This document shows, in pieces, positions 17,564 to 26,459 of a stretch of 64,000 nucleotides of DNA (position 1 is its first letter; each line of letters begins with the position of its first letter). The stretch covers positions 1-64,000 of the forward strand of contig NZ_BCXE01000027.1 in assembly GCF_001894945.1 (NCBI RefSeq), written 5' to 3'. The translations under genes and the position numbers were made by a program. Under the pieces are notes generated by a model that searched no databases, was not told the DNA's origin, and saw only the letters and a program-made list of their open reading frames with translations. Origin of the DNA: Rhodococcus ruber NBRC 15591. Its GTDB lineage: Bacteria > Actinomycetota > Actinomycetes > Mycobacteriales > Mycobacteriaceae.

Positions 17564-19177
17564 TCAACCGATCCGGTACAGACGCCAGGTCGGCTGGTTG
17601 TCGCCGTCGTTGGGGATCTCCAGATCGAGGGTCGCGATGTCGGCGCCGTTCTCGAAAACGGTGGGGTAGCGGCGGTTCACCGCATCCGAGACGCCACGGC
17701 CCTCGTTCGGCACGGTCAGCAGATAGCGCACGCCGTTCGCGGCGGGGTCGTTGAGGATGCGGGTGAAGTCGGCGTCGGAGGGGACGACGAACTGCTCGGG
17801 CCGGTCGGTGGCGGTGAGCACCGCGAACCCGTACACGGTGTCCATCACCACCGAGCCGTCGGGCAGGTCGAGGTCGTCGAGATAGTCGGCGACGCGGCGT
17901 TCCGTGCCGAACGAGGCGATGATCCGGTTCTCCTGGTCCCGCAGCTCCGACGTGTCGTCCGGGTCGGGAAACAGCACGGTGCGCAGCGCATGCTGCTCCT
18001 GCGAGAGGTTCGCATCGCCCATCGCGACGAACGTGACCGGCACCGACACCGCGAGCGCGAGCGCCCCGACCGGCGCGAGGGAGCCGCGGTCCTGCGGGCG
18101 CACCGTCGCGTGGGCGCCGAGCCGCCGCGCCCGCAGCTGCCCGCGACGGGGCGCGAGCTGCACCACCCACATCGCCGCCAGCGGCACCGCGGCCAGGTAG
18201 AACCGCAGGAACGGGAACGTCATGCCCCGGAAGTACGACAGGGCCGCGAACGCCAGCACCGCCCCCAGCACCACGAACGGCACGACCGGCTCGAAGTCCC
18301 GGCGGCGCCACGCCAGCACCGCGACGACCGGCGCGAGCAGCGGCAGCGCCGGCCCCAGCACCAGGATCTCGGCGACGGAGAACGCCAGCGCCGCCAGACC
18401 CCCGGCCGAACCGCCGCCGCTCTGCTCGAGGATCGCCGCATTGCCGTACGACGACGAGAACTGCTGCAGCGCTTCGCCGGTGATCAGCCAGCTCGTCGCC
18501 GCCCACACCAGGAACGACAACGCCACCGGCGACGCGACGAGGATCGCGTCGAGCAGCGCCGGACGCCAGCCGCCCGTGCGCCACCGCGTCACCGCGACGA
18601 CGAGGACGGTGACGGCCGCGCCGACGGCGAGCGCGTCGTACCGCGCCAGATACGCCAGGCCCACGGCGATCCCGGCGACGGCGAGGTCGTGCACGTCGTC
18701 GGTGCCGATCCACCGCACCAGCCGGCGCGCCGCCCAGCACAGCAACATCAGGAACGGCGCCTCGCTCATGCCGTTGGCGCCGTAGTACACGATCATCGGG
18801 TTCAGCGCGAACAGCGCCGTCACCGTCCACACCAGCCACGGCGACGCGCCGCGGTCGCGGGCGAACAGGTGCACCTGGGTGACCGCCCCGGCCATGAACG
18901 GCGCCGACAGCGCCACCGCCGTGATGCCCCACCGGGTCAGCGCGGGCCACCAGTCCGACAGCGCCACCAGCGGCAGCTGCAGCAGCGCCGTGAGGGGAGT
19001 GAACACGAACCCGATCGCCGCCAGGTGCGGGTCGCGGCTGTGCAGGGCGCTGCGCGCGGCCGCCACGCGGCTGAGCGAATCGCCTTGGAAATAGGCCACA
19101 TCCAGCGCCAGGTACAGGCCCACCGCCGCGTACAGCAGGCAGGACAGCCAGAACACCCGGGCGGCGCTGCTCCTCAT
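17564..19177 (-). CDS. Polytopic glycosyltransferase of GT-C/GT39 (ArnT/PMT-like) type
   Basis: The 537-residue protein has about 11 predicted membrane helices in the first 400 residues and an extracytoplasmic C-terminal domain of about 130. The first loop carries an acidic residue followed by basic ones (YFQGDSLSRVAAARS), the place of the catalytic Asp in GT-C enzymes, and helix 3 follows a HLFARD loop. Such enzymes transfer a sugar from a polyprenyl-phosphate donor outside the membrane. The ATG at 19177 overlaps the stop of the GT2 gene by four bases (ATGA), so the two are coupled. In context it probably decorates or extends the glycan made by the upstream synthase. Confidence 0.75.
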   Translation of the reverse strand: MRSSAARVFWLSCLLYAAVGLYLALDVAYFQGDSLSRVAAARSALHSRDPHLAAIGFVFTPLTALLQLPLVALSDWWPALTRWGITAVALSAPFMAGAVTQVHLFARDRGASPWLVWTVTALFALNPMIVYYGANGMSEAPFLMLLCWAARRLVRWIGTDDVHDLAVAGIAVGLAYLARYDALAVGAAVTVLVVAVTRWRTGGWRPALLDAILVASPVALSFLVWAATSWLITGEALQQFSSSYGNAAILEQSGGGSAGGLAALAFSVAEILVLGPALPLLAPVVAVLAWRRRDFEPVVPFVVLGAVLAFAALSYFRGMTFPFLRFYLAAVPLAAMWVVQLAPRRGQLRARRLGAHATVRPQDRGSLAPVGALALAVSVPVTFVAMGDANLSQEQHALRTVLFPDPDDTSELRDQENRIIASFGTERRVADYLDDLDLPDGSVVMDTVYGFAVLTATDRPEQFVVPSDADFTRILNDPAANGVRYLLTVPNEGRGVSDAVNRRYPTVFENGADIATLDLEIPNDGDNQPTWRLYRIG

Positions 19178-20607
19178 GAGGACAGCCCGTGGAAGGTCTT
19201 CTCCCAGTAGGAGGGATTGCGGATCAGCTGGTAGGTGCCCTTGATCGCGGCGACCGACATCATCAGCCAGTACAGCGGCACCGTCAGGCACGCGAACCAC
19301 AGCGCCGAGTTGCCGGTCTCCCGGCACGCGACCAGGTTCATGTACAGCACCGCGGAGTTGCCGAACACCAGGGAGATCAGCGCCGGGAAGTACACGTACC
19401 AGGGGAAGATCTCCTCGACCAGGAACGGCTGGCCCAGCAGCCAGGAGATGGTGATCAGCCAGAACACCATGTTCAGGCACGCGATGATCGGCGTCCCGGC
19501 GAGCAGGGTCGTGAACCGGAGCATCCCCACGGTGCCGATGCCCCGCCACAGTTGTACGGGCCGGCGCACGTGCACCAGCCACGTCTGCAGATAGCCCTTG
19601 TACCAGCGGGAACGCTGCCGGATCCAGTTGATCGGATCGCTGTTGGCCTCCTCGAGCGTCGTCGAGTCCAATACGGCCGTACGGTAGCCCGACTCGGCGA
19701 TGCGCACCCCCAGGTCGGCGTCCTCGGTGACGTTGTACGGATCCCACGCGCCGATCTCGTCGAACACGCTGCGCCGGATGTGATTCGACGTACCGCCCAG
19801 CGGAATCGGCGAATTCGAGCGCATGAGCCCGGGCAGCACGAAGTTGAACCACAGCGCGTAGTCGGCGGTGAACCACCCGGTGAGCATGTTCTGGGTGCCG
19901 TTGTGGAACGCCAGCTTCGCCTGCACGCACGCGACGTCGTCGCCGAGCCGGTCGAACGCCACCGCCACCCGCCGCAACTGCAACGGATCGGGCAGGTCCT
20001 CGGCGTCGAAGATGGTGACGACGTCGCCGGTGGCGAAGTGCAGCCCGTAGTTGCACGCCTTCGGCTTGGTCCGCGGGTCCGCCGCCGGCACCAGCAGGAT
20101 CTCCACGATCTCGCCCAGGCCCGCCTCCCGCGCCGCGGCGATGGTGACGGCGTCGTCCTCCTCGAGCAGCAGCAGCACCTGCAGCTTCCCGGCCGGATAG
20201 TCGATCGCGGTCATCGCCGCGATCAGGTCGCCCACCACCTCCGGCTCGTTGTAGGCCGGCACCAGCACCGTGTACGTCGGCAGGTCCTGCTCGGGCACGG
20301 CCCGGGCCTCGTCGTCGTCGACGGTGAAGATCGCGTCGCGCGCCAGGCCGCGGGAGAACAGCAGCAGCCGGTCGGCGAGCGTGGCGATGTACCCGGCCGT
20401 GCACACCGCCGTGAGCACGGTCAGCGTCGGGATCGTCGCGAACACCAGCGCCAGGATCACCACCGCGACCAGGCCCAGCGTCAGCCACTTCTGCCACGGC
20501 ACGAACGCCACCGACGCCGACGACAGCGGCCGCTTCTCCCGCAGCCCGTACACCGCGTCGTGCAGCGCCGCGGCCTTGAACTCCTCGTCGACTAGATGCC
20601 GCGCCAC
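19174..20607 (-). CDS. Membrane-bound processive glycosyltransferase, family 2 (cellulose-synthase-like)
   Basis: The 477-residue protein has two N-terminal helices, a cytosolic GT2 domain and about four C-terminal helices. The processive-synthase signature is complete: YTVLVPAYNEPE at the nucleotide site, DAED at 201-204 (DxD), TED at 294-296 (catalytic base) and QRSRW at 331-335. This is the BcsA/hyaluronan-synthase pattern, so it should polymerise a beta-linked glycan and pass it through the membrane. It has no PilZ domain, so c-di-GMP control as in BcsA is not expected. It lies in an operon with a BcsB-like protein, a membrane protein and a GT39-type enzyme. Its start overlaps the upstream gene by 16 bases. 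Confidence 0.88.
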   Translation of the reverse strand: MARHLVDEEFKAAALHDAVYGLREKRPLSSASVAFVPWQKWLTLGLVAVVILALVFATIPTLTVLTAVCTAGYIATLADRLLLFSRGLARDAIFTVDDDEARAVPEQDLPTYTVLVPAYNEPEVVGDLIAAMTAIDYPAGKLQVLLLLEEDDAVTIAAAREAGLGEIVEILLVPAADPRTKPKACNYGLHFATGDVVTIFDAEDLPDPLQLRRVAVAFDRLGDDVACVQAKLAFHNGTQNMLTGWFTADYALWFNFVLPGLMRSNSPIPLGGTSNHIRRSVFDEIGAWDPYNVTEDADLGVRIAESGYRTAVLDSTTLEEANSDPINWIRQRSRWYKGYLQTWLVHVRRPVQLWRGIGTVGMLRFTTLLAGTPIIACLNMVFWLITISWLLGQPFLVEEIFPWYVYFPALISLVFGNSAVLYMNLVACRETGNSALWFACLTVPLYWLMMSVAAIKGTYQLIRNPSYWEKTFHGLSS

Positions 20608-22058
20608 TGCGCCTCCACCAGTTCACGGCCCACCTCGGTGAGCATGTCCAGGTCCTTGTACTCGGGGTCGGAATCCTCCACCGACGCCCGGCCGCGCAGG
20701 AACACCGACAGCAGCGCGCTCGCGTTCGACGCCATGTTCGGTGTGGGCTGGGGGAACGGGGCGTCGAGCTCGTGATTGTCGACGGTCATCAGGCTCACCC
20801 GCTGCGCGAGGACGTCGCCGCGCGTCCACACGAAACTCATCAGGCTCCACGTCAGCAGTAGGTCGTCGTCCACGACGGTGAAGAAGTCGGCCTGCACACC
20901 CCGGCCGAGGTCCACCCGGATCTTCGGGCTCACCCGCGCCTGCCCGAGGTCGTACATGGTGTGGACCGGATACACCTCGAACACCCCCACCCGCCGCACC
21001 TGCAGGGTCTGCACCGCGACGGTCCGCGGGCGCGAGAGCCGGTCCCAGTCGGCGCGCGGCTCGACGGCGCGGATCATCTGCCGGCGCAGCTGCGCCGTCG
21101 ACCCGAAATACCGTCGCGGCCAGTCGTAGTCGACGGACCCGATCTGATACCAGCCGACGGGGACGACCTGGCTGACGGTGCCGCTCGGCGGCGGACCCAC
21201 CGACACGGGCGTGAGCTGCTGATCGGGCAGCGGCGCAGCGGCCAGCACGACGGTCGCGGGCACGATGAGCAGCAGCGCGCGGGCCGCCTCCCGCGGCGAC
21301 ACCGGGTTCGGCGGCAGGGTCCGCGGCGCCAGGCCCCGGTACCGGTACAGGTAGAACGCGGCGCCGACGACGAGCGCGGCCACCGCCGACGGCACGATCT
21401 GCGCGACGGCGACCCGCGCATCCGGGTAGCGGGTGGTCACCACGACCAGCAGCGCCAGGCCGAGCAGCATCGTCGCGCCGAAACCGATCAGCGCGCGGCG
21501 CCGGGTGCGGCCGACCGCGACGGCGATCGCGACCGAACCCAGCAGCACCATCAGGAACCCGGCGGCGAACTTGCTGCCCCCGAGCTGCACGAGCACCGCC
21601 CGGTAGGCCAGCGGCGAGGTGCCCAGCAGCAGCAGCCACACCGGCCAGTAGCGGGAGGTCACCCGCAGCCCGAACAGCAGCACACACATGCCGATCACGA
21701 ACAGCCACGCGGACAGCACGTCGAGGTGCATCATCTGGTAGTTCGGCCCGTACCGCGGCAGCAGCAGCCACTTGACCGCGATCGCGATGAGCAGGACGGC
21801 ACCGCCGACGATCCGGTCGGTCTGCCGGTCGTGGATCGGCAGCTCGCCGCGCCGGCGCCGGGTGACGCCCTCGGCGGCCAGCACCGCGAACGGCGGCACG
21901 AGCGCCACGTAGCCGCCGCCGGTGCCGCGGGCGACCTCCTCGGACAGCGCCAGCCACGTGGTCCGGTAGCCGATCAGGGTCGCGGCGACGATGATCGCCC
22001 AGCGGGCGCTGGTGTGCGCGAACAGTGCGGCGCGCTCGGTGGTCGTCACGGTGCTCAT
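20592..22058 (-). CDS. Polytopic membrane protein with C-terminal extracytoplasmic domain, glycan locus
   Basis: The 488-residue protein starts at the ATG at 22058, 11 bases after the BcsB-like gene. It shows about nine hydrophobic helices in residues 15-260, then a soluble domain of about 220 residues with strands (VGWYQIGSVDYDWPRRYF, VGVFEVYPVHTMYDLG, DLLLTWSLMSFVWTRGD). I do not recognise the family. The helix count and position recall glycan-export or exosortase-like membrane proteins, but the catalytic Cys of exosortases is absent. It overlaps the GT2 gene by 16 bases, so it is translated with the synthase and probably belongs to the same envelope complex. Confidence 0.75.
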   Translation of the reverse strand: MSTVTTTERAALFAHTSARWAIIVAATLIGYRTTWLALSEEVARGTGGGYVALVPPFAVLAAEGVTRRRRGELPIHDRQTDRIVGGAVLLIAIAVKWLLLPRYGPNYQMMHLDVLSAWLFVIGMCVLLFGLRVTSRYWPVWLLLLGTSPLAYRAVLVQLGGSKFAAGFLMVLLGSVAIAVAVGRTRRRALIGFGATMLLGLALLVVVTTRYPDARVAVAQIVPSAVAALVVGAAFYLYRYRGLAPRTLPPNPVSPREAARALLLIVPATVVLAAAPLPDQQLTPVSVGPPPSGTVSQVVPVGWYQIGSVDYDWPRRYFGSTAQLRRQMIRAVEPRADWDRLSRPRTVAVQTLQVRRVGVFEVYPVHTMYDLGQARVSPKIRVDLGRGVQADFFTVVDDDLLLTWSLMSFVWTRGDVLAQRVSLMTVDNHELDAPFPQPTPNMASNASALLSVFLRGRASVEDSDPEYKDLDMLTEVGRELVEAQWRGI

Positions 22059-22069
22059 GGCGGATCCGA

Positions 22070-24043
22070 TCAGTGCGGGCGCGGCCGGCCGCGACGCCAT
22101 CGCAGCGCGCCGATCACAGCCGCGACGAGACCGGCGGCAAGGAAGAGGCCGCCCCCGACGAGCACCCACGTCGTCGAGACGCCGAGGGACTGCTGCGACG
22201 TGGTCTCGGCGGCCGGGTCGGTGAGCGCGAGTTCGACGGGATCGCGGTCCGCGGTGGTGAACAGCACGTCACCGTCGAGCTCGGCCCAGCGTTGCGGTTG
22301 CGCGGCGAGCCAGCCCAGGGTGCGGTCGAGTTCGGCGGGCACGTCGGTGGCGGCGGCGACGAGGACGGCGCGCTCGCCGTCGCGCGCCACCTGCAGCGAC
22401 GCGAACTCGACGTCGGTCGGGAAGGTGACGGTGGTGGCGTCGCCGGTGGCCGGGTCGACGAGGTCGAGGGTGCGGCCCTGCGTGCCGGCCAGCGGCAGCT
22501 CGAGCTGCTCGGGGACGCGGCCGTCCGCGGCGACGACGATCGCGGGGGTGCTGCCGGTGGCGGCCTCGTCGAGGCTCACCCACTCGGGGTCGAGCGGCAC
22601 CGACGTCAGACCCTGCAGCCCGGCCACGAGCGCGACGGCCCGGGCGGTGTCGGCGATCCCGGCCTCGGTGGCGGCGACGTTCACCTTCGGCAGCAGCGCC
22701 TGCGGCAGCGACCGGAACCCGCCGGGCTGCGGCGGATCGGCGGGTTCGGTGGTGACGCGGCTGCCGGCGTCGACGGTCAGCGTCATCGGCTGCTGCAGGC
22801 CGCACTGGTGGGTGCCGCCGGTGGAGCGCAGCGACACCACCACGTCGGTGACCCGGCCGAGCACGGTGTCCGGCACGGTGATCCACCGATCCAGCCGGCC
22901 CGTCGCGTCGGCGGGCCACGAGTCGACGACCGTGTCGCCGACCGTCACCGACACCAGGCCGCCCTCGGTCGTGGGCAGCGGGGTGTAGGAACCCTGCAGG
23001 TTGATCCGCAGATTGTGGGACGGCCGTCCCAGACGGGTCTGGTCGATGCCGAGCGGCACCTCCACCACGCCGACGCCGGTGTCGGTGAGGCCCCCGAGAC
23101 CCAGTTCGGCGAGGGTCGTCGCGTCGGGGGACAGCCGCGGCGGCAGACCCAGCGTGCCGACGGTGGCGGCCGAGGCCACCGCGACCGACGAGATGTCGCT
23201 CGTGACGAGGCGGGCCTGGTTGCGCAGCGCGTCGGCGTTGCCCGTCACCGCCAGGGCCGGAGCGCCGCCGGGCACGTCGACGAGGGCGGCGGCACCGGCG
23301 CCGTCGGTTTCGACGATCGCGATCTGCCGGGTGAACGGCCCGGCCGGGGCGGGCGGCACCGCGTCGTCGCCGGGCAGGGTCTGCACGGTCACCCGCAGCG
23401 GCCGGCCCGTGTACTGGGCGGTGACGGCCGCGGTGAGATCGAGTGCGGTGGCCGACTCGGCCGGGGTGGGGTCGGCGGGCAGCGACAGTTCCAGCGACTC
23501 GAGGATCGGCGGCAGGAAGTCGGCGACCACGGCCGGCGGGGTCGGGGCCCCGGTGTAGCGGACGCGCCCGTCGCGCAGCACCACCGACCGATCCGTCCAG
23601 TCCTCGGGGCAGATGCCGTCGAACGGCAGCAGGTGGACGGTGAGGGTGACGGTGACGGCCCGGTCCACGACCGGTGCCGCCTCCAGGGGCAGCGAGACCG
23701 GCACCAGGGTTCCGGCGGCGGGCAGGTCGATGCGGGCCAGCAGCAGGCCCTGCGACTGGACGTCGATCCAGCCGCGGGAGACGTTGGCGGGCATCTGCAC
23801 CGTCGTGTCGAACGCGGCGGGCCGCAGCCCGTCCGGCACCGGGACGGTGAGGGTCGCGGTGTCGCTGTGGCCGCGGAAGGCGACGGTGTCGCCGAATCCC
23901 AGGGTCTGCGTGCCGAAGACGACGTCGCCGGGCGGGTCGACGGGGTCCTGCGCGGCGGCAGGAGCTGCGGCCAGCACGGTCAGCGCGGCGAGGGCGGGAA
24001 CGAGGAGTGCGTGTCCGGCACGGCGAATTGTCTGGGTCGGCAC
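22070..24043 (-). CDS. BcsB-like secreted, C-terminally anchored glycan-synthase partner
   Basis: The 657-residue protein begins at a GTG at 24043 with a Sec leader ending AAAPAAAQD. Its beta-rich body contains two jelly-roll-like halves: the first has FRGHSDTATLTVPVPDGL and the Cys-bearing LLPFDGICPEDWTD, the second has SLRSTGGTHQCGLQQP. It ends in one membrane helix (VLVGGGLFLAAGLVAAV) and a basic tail (RWRRGR). This layout is that of BcsB, the extracytoplasmic partner of cellulose synthase. The processive GT2 gene two positions downstream strengthens the call. It is first in the four-gene operon. The polymer need not be cellulose. Confidence 0.72.
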   Translation of the reverse strand: MPTQTIRRAGHALLVPALAALTVLAAAPAAAQDPVDPPGDVVFGTQTLGFGDTVAFRGHSDTATLTVPVPDGLRPAAFDTTVQMPANVSRGWIDVQSQGLLLARIDLPAAGTLVPVSLPLEAAPVVDRAVTVTLTVHLLPFDGICPEDWTDRSVVLRDGRVRYTGAPTPPAVVADFLPPILESLELSLPADPTPAESATALDLTAAVTAQYTGRPLRVTVQTLPGDDAVPPAPAGPFTRQIAIVETDGAGAAALVDVPGGAPALAVTGNADALRNQARLVTSDISSVAVASAATVGTLGLPPRLSPDATTLAELGLGGLTDTGVGVVEVPLGIDQTRLGRPSHNLRINLQGSYTPLPTTEGGLVSVTVGDTVVDSWPADATGRLDRWITVPDTVLGRVTDVVVSLRSTGGTHQCGLQQPMTLTVDAGSRVTTEPADPPQPGGFRSLPQALLPKVNVAATEAGIADTARAVALVAGLQGLTSVPLDPEWVSLDEAATGSTPAIVVAADGRVPEQLELPLAGTQGRTLDLVDPATGDATTVTFPTDVEFASLQVARDGERAVLVAAATDVPAELDRTLGWLAAQPQRWAELDGDVLFTTADRDPVELALTDPAAETTSQQSLGVSTTWVLVGGGLFLAAGLVAAVIGALRWRRGRPRPH

Positions 24044-24124
24044 GTCGGGGACTTTACGGTTGATCGGTACGAAATGTGGGACAAGTGGAGCAACATCGCG
24101 CTTGGGCGTGTTTCTGACGGAGAC

Positions 24125-24330
24125 CTACGACAGCAGGTCTCGTGTCTTCTTGCGGAGGCATTCGTAAGGTGCTCGACCGGCCAGGGCACGGTGGACTCGA
24201 TCGTAGTTGTAGTGGCCCCACACTGTTGGAGGCGCTCGGCGACCAGGTTCGCGTCATAGATGACCTCACCCCCGAGGAGTCGGTAGAACTCGTCGGAATC
24301 GACGCGGTGAGAACTCTTGACCGTCTCATG
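24125..24330 (-). pseudogene. Decayed IS481-type transposase (3' end, frameshifted)
   Basis: Read on the minus strand, this stretch gives SSHRVDSDEFYRLLGGEVIY, then DANLVAERLQQ. A two-base insertion (TGTGG for TGG) follows, then WGHYNYDRVHRALAGRAPYE, CLRKKTRDLLS and a TAG stop at 24125-24127. This is the C-terminal part of an IS481/integrase-core transposase (typically RSH-D--EFY--L, HYNY-RPH-AL-G-TPYERL). The 5' part is missing; the intact lipoprotein gene begins 40 bp away. It marks a past insertion and deletion between the glycan locus and the lipoprotein. Confidence 0.75.
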
Positions 24331-24368
24331 TGAGACTGGGTGGCAACATTTCGGCTAGTCTCACCGAA

Positions 24369-26168
24369 ATGAAGTGGGGTCGAACCGGTTTCCGGGCAGT
24401 ATTGGGCGCCGCGCTGTGTTCGTTTCTCGTGATCTCCGGTTGCTCGGGCAAACCCGAGGTCGAGAAGATCGAGGTCTCGCCGGAACAGCAGACGACGTGG
24501 CGTTCTGTCGATGGCGGCGTGACGGTCGAAATTCCAGGCTCCTCGGTCGACTCGGACGGCGAGCTGCGCATCGACGCGGCCACCACGCCGGACGGCCGCA
24601 GCGGTTGGTCGATCGAACTCGACGGGGCCGAGCTGACCGGTGACGCTACCCTGCGTTTTCCGGTGGGCGAACTCGAACCAGGTGAACCGGTTCCGACGGT
24701 CACCTATGCCGAGAGCCCGGAGTCCGAACCGACCGTGGCTACCGCCGTGCGCTATGAAAACGGCGAAATCATCGTCACGACCGATCATTTCTCGTTCTGG
24801 CTGGTCGACCGCTGGAACGACGTGCGCGCGTCGGCGGCTACGTGGCTGCGCGGACGATTCGACGACATCGCGAGCCTCGGATACGGGTCACCGCCCACAT
24901 GCCCCGGCGAGAACGAGGTCCGTAAGGCAGGCTTCGATGTGACCAGCGATCAGGGCAAGCGCGTGTACTGGTGTCTCGGCCAGGACAAGGAGTCGCCGCT
25001 GTTGAAGGCGGTGAATGCGCGCGGTTACGGCGTCTCGGTGGAATACACTCCCGGCCTGGAGTTCACCGGCACGGACCGTAAGGACTGGATCGGGCACGCC
25101 GCCGACTTGCTACGTCCCGCACCGAGCCGATTGGGCAATCGCGTCGAGCTGCTACCCGCGGGCAGTGAGATCGAGTTCGACCTCGTCGGGCGCCGGGCAT
25201 CCGACGGGGTGATGATCAAGCCGGACCCGGCGAGCTACCTGCTGACTGCGCTCGACTTCGGCGTCGGCACCTACGCGATGGCGATCGAGCGGGTGGGCGG
25301 GCGCGCCGGCGCCGAGAAGTTCCTCGAGGCGATGAAGGGCGCTACCTGCTTGAGCTCGTTCAGCAAACTGGCGGCCTCGGATCCCGCCGGTGCGGGCGAG
25401 CTGACGCAGTTCTTCGCCACCGCATTGAACATGGCGCTGGACTGTGCCGAACTTGCACTCGAGGAAGCGGATCTGGGCCCGATCCTGTCGACCATCGTAG
25501 CCCCGGTCCTGTGGGTGGTGGACGGGGTGCGCACCGTCATCGATGGCATTGTCGGCGCGGTGGAAGGCATAGATCACAACGGCTACCAAATCATCGTGAG
25601 CCGTCCGGTGGCAGACACGGAGGTCATCGATGTCGTTGCCGTCGACCGCACCGGTACCCCACTGCCCGGGTGGAGCGCGCGCAACCCGCGACGGACGGTC
25701 ATCGACTGCCAGTACCCCTATCCGTCGGTATCCTCGCGCGGCGCCGATATCGTGTCCTGCGGTTCCACTGCAGACAGCGCACACACCTGCTGGATCCATC
25801 CAGACCGCAGATCTCTGACCTGCGGGATCGACGTATGGAAGCAGGAGTTCTTACAGTACCGGCTCGAAGAGCCCCTCGGCCCAGTGCCTGCCGCGACAGA
25901 TGTGGCGCCCGAGTGGATCGAACTCGACGACGGCACCCACTGCTTCCGCAGACACGGCGGCGCGTGGGGCGGGCGAGCCGACGGTATGGTCGGCGCGTAT
26001 CACTGCGAAGGCGCGGATTATTACGTCCTCGCCGCAGATGGCCCCGCGGTCGACACCGGAACCCGGCAGTGGACCGTCAAGGTAGGGGGACTAGGCAACC
26101 CCGACGAGGTTTTCCCCGCACCGAACGTGGTCGGGGTCGTGCGGGCATACTTCACCACCTCGCCTTAG
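24369..26168 (+). CDS. Large secreted lipoprotein of unknown function (paralogue of the one at 2538)
   Basis: The ATG at 24369 begins a leader with lipobox VISGC (Cys25); the product has 599 residues. No strong Shine-Dalgarno precedes it. The layout repeats that of the lipoprotein at 2538: N-terminal strands (GGVTVEIPGSSVDSDGELRI), a TTDHFSFWLVDRW hinge, a paired-Cys segment (PTCPGE and VYWCLGQD), a helical middle (GAGELTQFFATALNMALDCA), and a C-terminal part with several further cysteines (HTCWIHPDRRSLTCG). It is presumably anchored on the outer face of the membrane. No catalytic motif is visible. It directly follows an IS481 relic. Confidence 0.8.
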   Translation: MKWGRTGFRAVLGAALCSFLVISGCSGKPEVEKIEVSPEQQTTWRSVDGGVTVEIPGSSVDSDGELRIDAATTPDGRSGWSIELDGAELTGDATLRFPVGELEPGEPVPTVTYAESPESEPTVATAVRYENGEIIVTTDHFSFWLVDRWNDVRASAATWLRGRFDDIASLGYGSPPTCPGENEVRKAGFDVTSDQGKRVYWCLGQDKESPLLKAVNARGYGVSVEYTPGLEFTGTDRKDWIGHAADLLRPAPSRLGNRVELLPAGSEIEFDLVGRRASDGVMIKPDPASYLLTALDFGVGTYAMAIERVGGRAGAEKFLEAMKGATCLSSFSKLAASDPAGAGELTQFFATALNMALDCAELALEEADLGPILSTIVAPVLWVVDGVRTVIDGIVGAVEGIDHNGYQIIVSRPVADTEVIDVVAVDRTGTPLPGWSARNPRRTVIDCQYPYPSVSSRGADIVSCGSTADSAHTCWIHPDRRSLTCGIDVWKQEFLQYRLEEPLGPVPAATDVAPEWIELDDGTHCFRRHGGAWGGRADGMVGAYHCEGADYYVLAADGPAVDTGTRQWTVKVGGLGNPDEVFPAPNVVGVVRAYFTTSP

Positions 26169-26237
26169 GCGACGCAATATCGGTCACACTTGCGTCCGCG
26201 TTACCCATCGGCGACGAACTTCGTACACACTGGGTGT

Positions 26238-26399
26238 ATGTGGTGGTGGGTTGCGGCGATCCTCGTCGCCTGGCTGATCGTCTCGGTGGCGATCGGCCTG
26301 GTGCTGGGCAAGGTGCTGCGCGTGGCCGACACCGAGGAATCCCTCGTCGAGATCCAGCGCGCCGAGCGCGAACGCGACCGTCACAGCGCCCAGTCCTGA
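26238..26399 (+). CDS. Small single-pass membrane protein (53 residues)
   Basis: The product begins MWWWVAAILVAWLIVSVA, one clear membrane helix. A charged cytosolic tail follows (VADTEESLVEIQRAER, ERDRHSAQS), probably helical. The in-frame start at 26190 would add residues before the helix and is less likely. The function is unknown. The gene is followed by a palindrome and the 6C RNA. Confidence 0.65.
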   Translation: MWWWVAAILVAWLIVSVAIGLVLGKVLRVADTEESLVEIQRAERERDRHSAQS

Positions 26400-26432
26400 C
26401 CCGCGGAACGGCCCCGACCGGCACAAGATCAT

Positions 26433-26459
26433 TTGTACTCGCGAGTAACTATCTATCGG
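26433..26459 (+). promoter_or_regulatory. Palindrome and possible promoter upstream of the 6C RNA
   Basis: TACTCGCGAGTA (26436-26447) is a perfect 12-base palindrome. It overlaps a possible -35 (TTGTAC, 26433-26438) and is followed by a possible -10 (TATCGG, 26454-26459, 15-base spacer). It lies directly before the 6C RNA, whose promoter must be here. The assignment of boxes is tentative. Confidence 0.4.

Noticed and set aside
20592-22058. Exosortase call for the nine-helix protein
   Set aside because: The helix count is suggestive, but the conserved Cys/Arg/His catalytic residues of exosortases are not visible.
24323-24336. GTCTCA/TGAGAC inverted repeat as an operator of the lipoprotein gene
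   Set aside because: It lies at the edge of the transposase relic and could be residual element sequence; nothing links it to regulation.
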